Source: an uncultured Clostridia bacterium
GTDB lineage: Bacteria; Bacillota; Clostridia; UBA1381
Length of the DNA: 64,000 bases
Direction: 5' to 3'
Assembly (NCBI GenBank): GCA_934489015.1
Contig: CAKSSN010000011.1
Span: 31,078 to 95,077, forward strand
The notes below the pieces were generated by a model. It was not told where the DNA came from. It worked only from the letters and a program-made list of their open reading frames with translations, and ran no database searches. Every line of letters starts with the position of its first letter. Positions within the stretch are counted from its first letter, which is position 1. Position numbers and translations under genes: made by a program. Positions 62,643-64,000 of this stretch are shown piece after piece.

Positions 62643-62671
62643 TGTACATTTTGTTTTAAATGTGGTAAAAT
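62643..62671 (+). promoter_or_regulatory. Weak candidate promoter of the secreted repeat protein
   Basis: TGTACA (62643-62648), 17 bp, TAAAAT (62666-62671). Confidence 0.4.
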
Positions 62672-62722
62672 CTAATTAAAATTTAAATTATGCTTTTATG
62701 CATAATCAGGGAGGATAAAAAG

Positions 62723-63610
62723 ATGAAAGAATTAAAGAAAAAAATTGCGATAATATCGGTTGTTGCTATGCTCGCAGCTTGCTCAGGCGCAGCATTTGCA
62801 GCTGATGAAACCAAAGCTACGGATGCGAATACCGCAGCTGCAACCGATGTAACGGCAGCTGATGCGAAAAAGGCTGATGAAACTGCAGCAGACGCTGATA
62901 AGACAGACGAAACAAAGACTGACGAAACAGCGGCTGATGCTGAAAAGACAGACGAAACAAAAACAGACGAAACAGCGGCTGATACAGAAAAGAAAGAGGA
63001 AGAAAAAGCTCCTCTTACAACAGAGCAGGTTGACCAGCTTATCACAGCTCTCGGAACATTTAACGGCATAAAGGTTGTATACAACGACAAGGCTATTGAC
63101 TTTGATGTTCCGCCGCAGATTATAAATGACAGAACAATGGTTCCGCTTCGTGCTATATTTGAAGCAATCGGCGCTACAGTTTCATGGGACGGCGAAACAA
63201 GAACTGTTACAGCTGAAAAGGACGGCGTTAAAATTTCTCTTACAATAGATGTAGCTGAAATCGTTAAGAATGATCAGAAAATCGCTCTTGACGTTGCTCC
63301 GGTAATTGTAAACGACAGAACACTCGTTCCCGTACGTGCAATTTGCGAGAGCTTTGGAAGCACAGTTGATTTCGATGCTGAAAATCTTACTGTAATAATT
63401 GCTGATGAAGCAAAAGCTGACGATACAAAGGCTGATGATGCAACAGCTGCTGACGATACAAAGGCAGACGACGCAACAGCTGCTGACGATACAAAGGCAG
63501 ATGATGCAACAGCTGCTGATGACACAAAGGCAGACGACGCAACGGCTGCTGATGATACAAAAGCAGATGATACAGCTGCTGACGGAGCAATGGATGCACC
63601 TGAGAAATAA
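62723..63610 (+). CDS. Secreted copper-amine-oxidase-N-like protein with acidic repeats
   Basis: A 295-residue exported protein. Signal peptide to about residue 27 (AAFAADE). An Ala/Asp/Lys/Thr low-complexity stretch (28-95) precedes a copper-amine-oxidase N-like domain (about 120-225) made of two halves, INDRTMVPLRAIFEAIGATV and VNDRTLVPVRAICESFGSTV. A C-terminal tail repeats ADDTKADDATA in 11-residue units. The domain is a wall- or polymer-associated fold and not an oxidase in this setting; a structural or binding role is inferred. ATG 62723 is supported by GGGAGG. Confidence 0.85.
   Translation: MKELKKKIAIISVVAMLAACSGAAFAADETKATDANTAAATDVTAADAKKADETAADADKTDETKTDETAADAEKTDETKTDETAADTEKKEEEKAPLTTEQVDQLITALGTFNGIKVVYNDKAIDFDVPPQIINDRTMVPLRAIFEAIGATVSWDGETRTVTAEKDGVKISLTIDVAEIVKNDQKIALDVAPVIVNDRTLVPVRAICESFGSTVDFDAENLTVIIADEAKADDTKADDATAADDTKADDATAADDTKADDATAADDTKADDATAADDTKADDTAADGAMDAPEK
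63421..63585 (+). repeat. 33-bp tandem coding repeats
   Basis: About five units of 33 bp encode ADDTKADDATA. Units are nearly identical with mostly silent C/T and A/G changes, so the array can change length by slippage. Confidence 0.8.
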
Positions 63611-63631
63611 TTTGATAATTATTTTATAAGT

Positions 63632-63665
63632 AAAAGCTGTCGATATACATCGGCAGCTTTTATTG
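63632..63665 (+). terminator. Terminator of the secreted repeat protein
   Basis: AAAAGCTGTCGAT (63632-63644) pairs with ATCGGCAGCTTTT (63649-63661), with one G-U pair, followed by ATT. Confidence 0.75.
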
Positions 63666-63756
63666 TACATTGTGTCTGATTTTGCTGTCAAAATCAGATG
63701 AATACAAGATAAATTATATAATCAAAAAAATTTTTTAAGTTTTTTTATAAAAACTA

Positions 63757-63785
63757 TTGACATTTTAAAAGTTTTGTGGTAAAAT
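63757..63785 (+). promoter_or_regulatory. Promoter of tRNA-Lys
   Basis: TTGACA (63757-63762), 17 bp, TAAAAT (63780-63785). Confidence 0.85.
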
Positions 63786-63808
63786 AATATTGTTGTCAGT
63801 TAAGAAAC

Positions 63809-63884
63809 GCGCGATTAGCTCAGTTGGTAGAGCACCTGACTCTTAATCAGGGTGTCCGGGGTTCGAGCCCCCGATCGCGTACCA
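63809..63884 (+). tRNA. tRNA-Lys (anticodon CTT)
   Basis: A 76-base tRNA with encoded CCA. The acceptor GCGCGAT pairs with ATCGCGT, with G-U at the first pair. The anticodon stem CCTGA/TCAGG encloses CTCTTAA, anticodon CTT, reading AAG. Confidence 0.94.
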
Positions 63885-63888
63885 TCGT

Positions 63889-63918
63889 CGGAACAAGTTA
63901 CGCTTGTTCCGATTTTTT
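63889..63918 (+). terminator. Terminator of tRNA-Lys
   Basis: CGGAACAAG / CTTGTTCCG stem with a five-base loop, then six Ts. Nothing further is seen to the window end. Confidence 0.9.
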
Positions 63919-64000
63919 AAATAAAAAATTAAGATTATTTCAAGAAAACCTGTAAAATAGGCACATTCAAAAGATTTTCAAAGCAAATTTACTACTAATT

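Noticed and set aside
63421..63585. Regular 33-bp direct repeats resembling a small CRISPR array
   Set aside because: The repeats are contiguous, lack spacers, and lie in frame inside a secreted-protein gene where they encode ADDTKADDATA.

Overview
The window looks like the chromosome of an anaerobic, spore-forming Clostridia species from a gut-like habitat. The grounds are spoVT, a spoVAD-spoVAE pair, a ctsR-mcsA-mcsB-clpC operon, diaminopimelate dehydrogenase, lipobox signal peptides and many S-layer-homology (SLH) surface proteins. The combination of SLH proteins and uronate catabolism resembles pectin-degrading Monoglobus-type Firmicutes, but this is only an inference; no rRNA gene is present to test it.

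Region 1 (1-34.2 kb) is a Gram-positive polysaccharide-utilisation locus. After a partial AraC regulator, all genes to 31.3 kb run rightward: GH38 alpha-mannosidase, a membrane-spanning AraC regulator, an SLH protein, a GH36-like alpha-galactosidase, an acyltransferase-like protein, an Lpl-type sugar ABC transporter (lipoprotein plus two permeases), a second SLH protein, and four large secreted proteins. Two of the four end in BNR_4 beta-propellers that resemble polysaccharide lyases. An ATC-hydrolase-like gene and a sodium:solute symporter follow. The leftward genes kduI and kduD, with an intracellular carbohydrate-binding-like protein, would handle the unsaturated uronate that a lyase releases. 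A repeated motif just upstream of three promoters may be the operator of the membrane AraC regulator.

Region 2 (34.3-48.6 kb) is mostly housekeeping and sporulation: an MgtC-like protein, tRNA-Leu, ddh, spoVT, a cupin gene split by a 155-bp MITE, the CtsR stress operon with its operator, a long PRPP synthetase with a nucleotidyltransferase, two copies of a hairpin-forming intergenic repeat, initiator tRNA-Met, tRNA-Gly, a sirtuin with an Rrf2 regulator, and spoVAD-spoVAE behind a sigma-G-like promoter.

Region 3 (48.6-51.3 kb) is an AT-rich island holding a two-gene restriction-modification system whose methyltransferase carries N-terminal HEAT-like repeats.

Region 4 (51.3-64 kb) holds a DUF975/CmpB fusion membrane protein with a metallophosphoesterase, a complete livJHMGF branched-chain amino-acid transporter, a second LivJ-like binding protein in which the lipobox is replaced by four exact 31-residue repeats, a Gx-transporter/ApbE pair, a secreted copper-amine-oxidase-N-like protein with acidic tandem repeats, and tRNA-Lys. 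No rRNA, CRISPR array, prophage or full-length insertion sequence was seen. All assignments were made by reading the sequence, without database searches.
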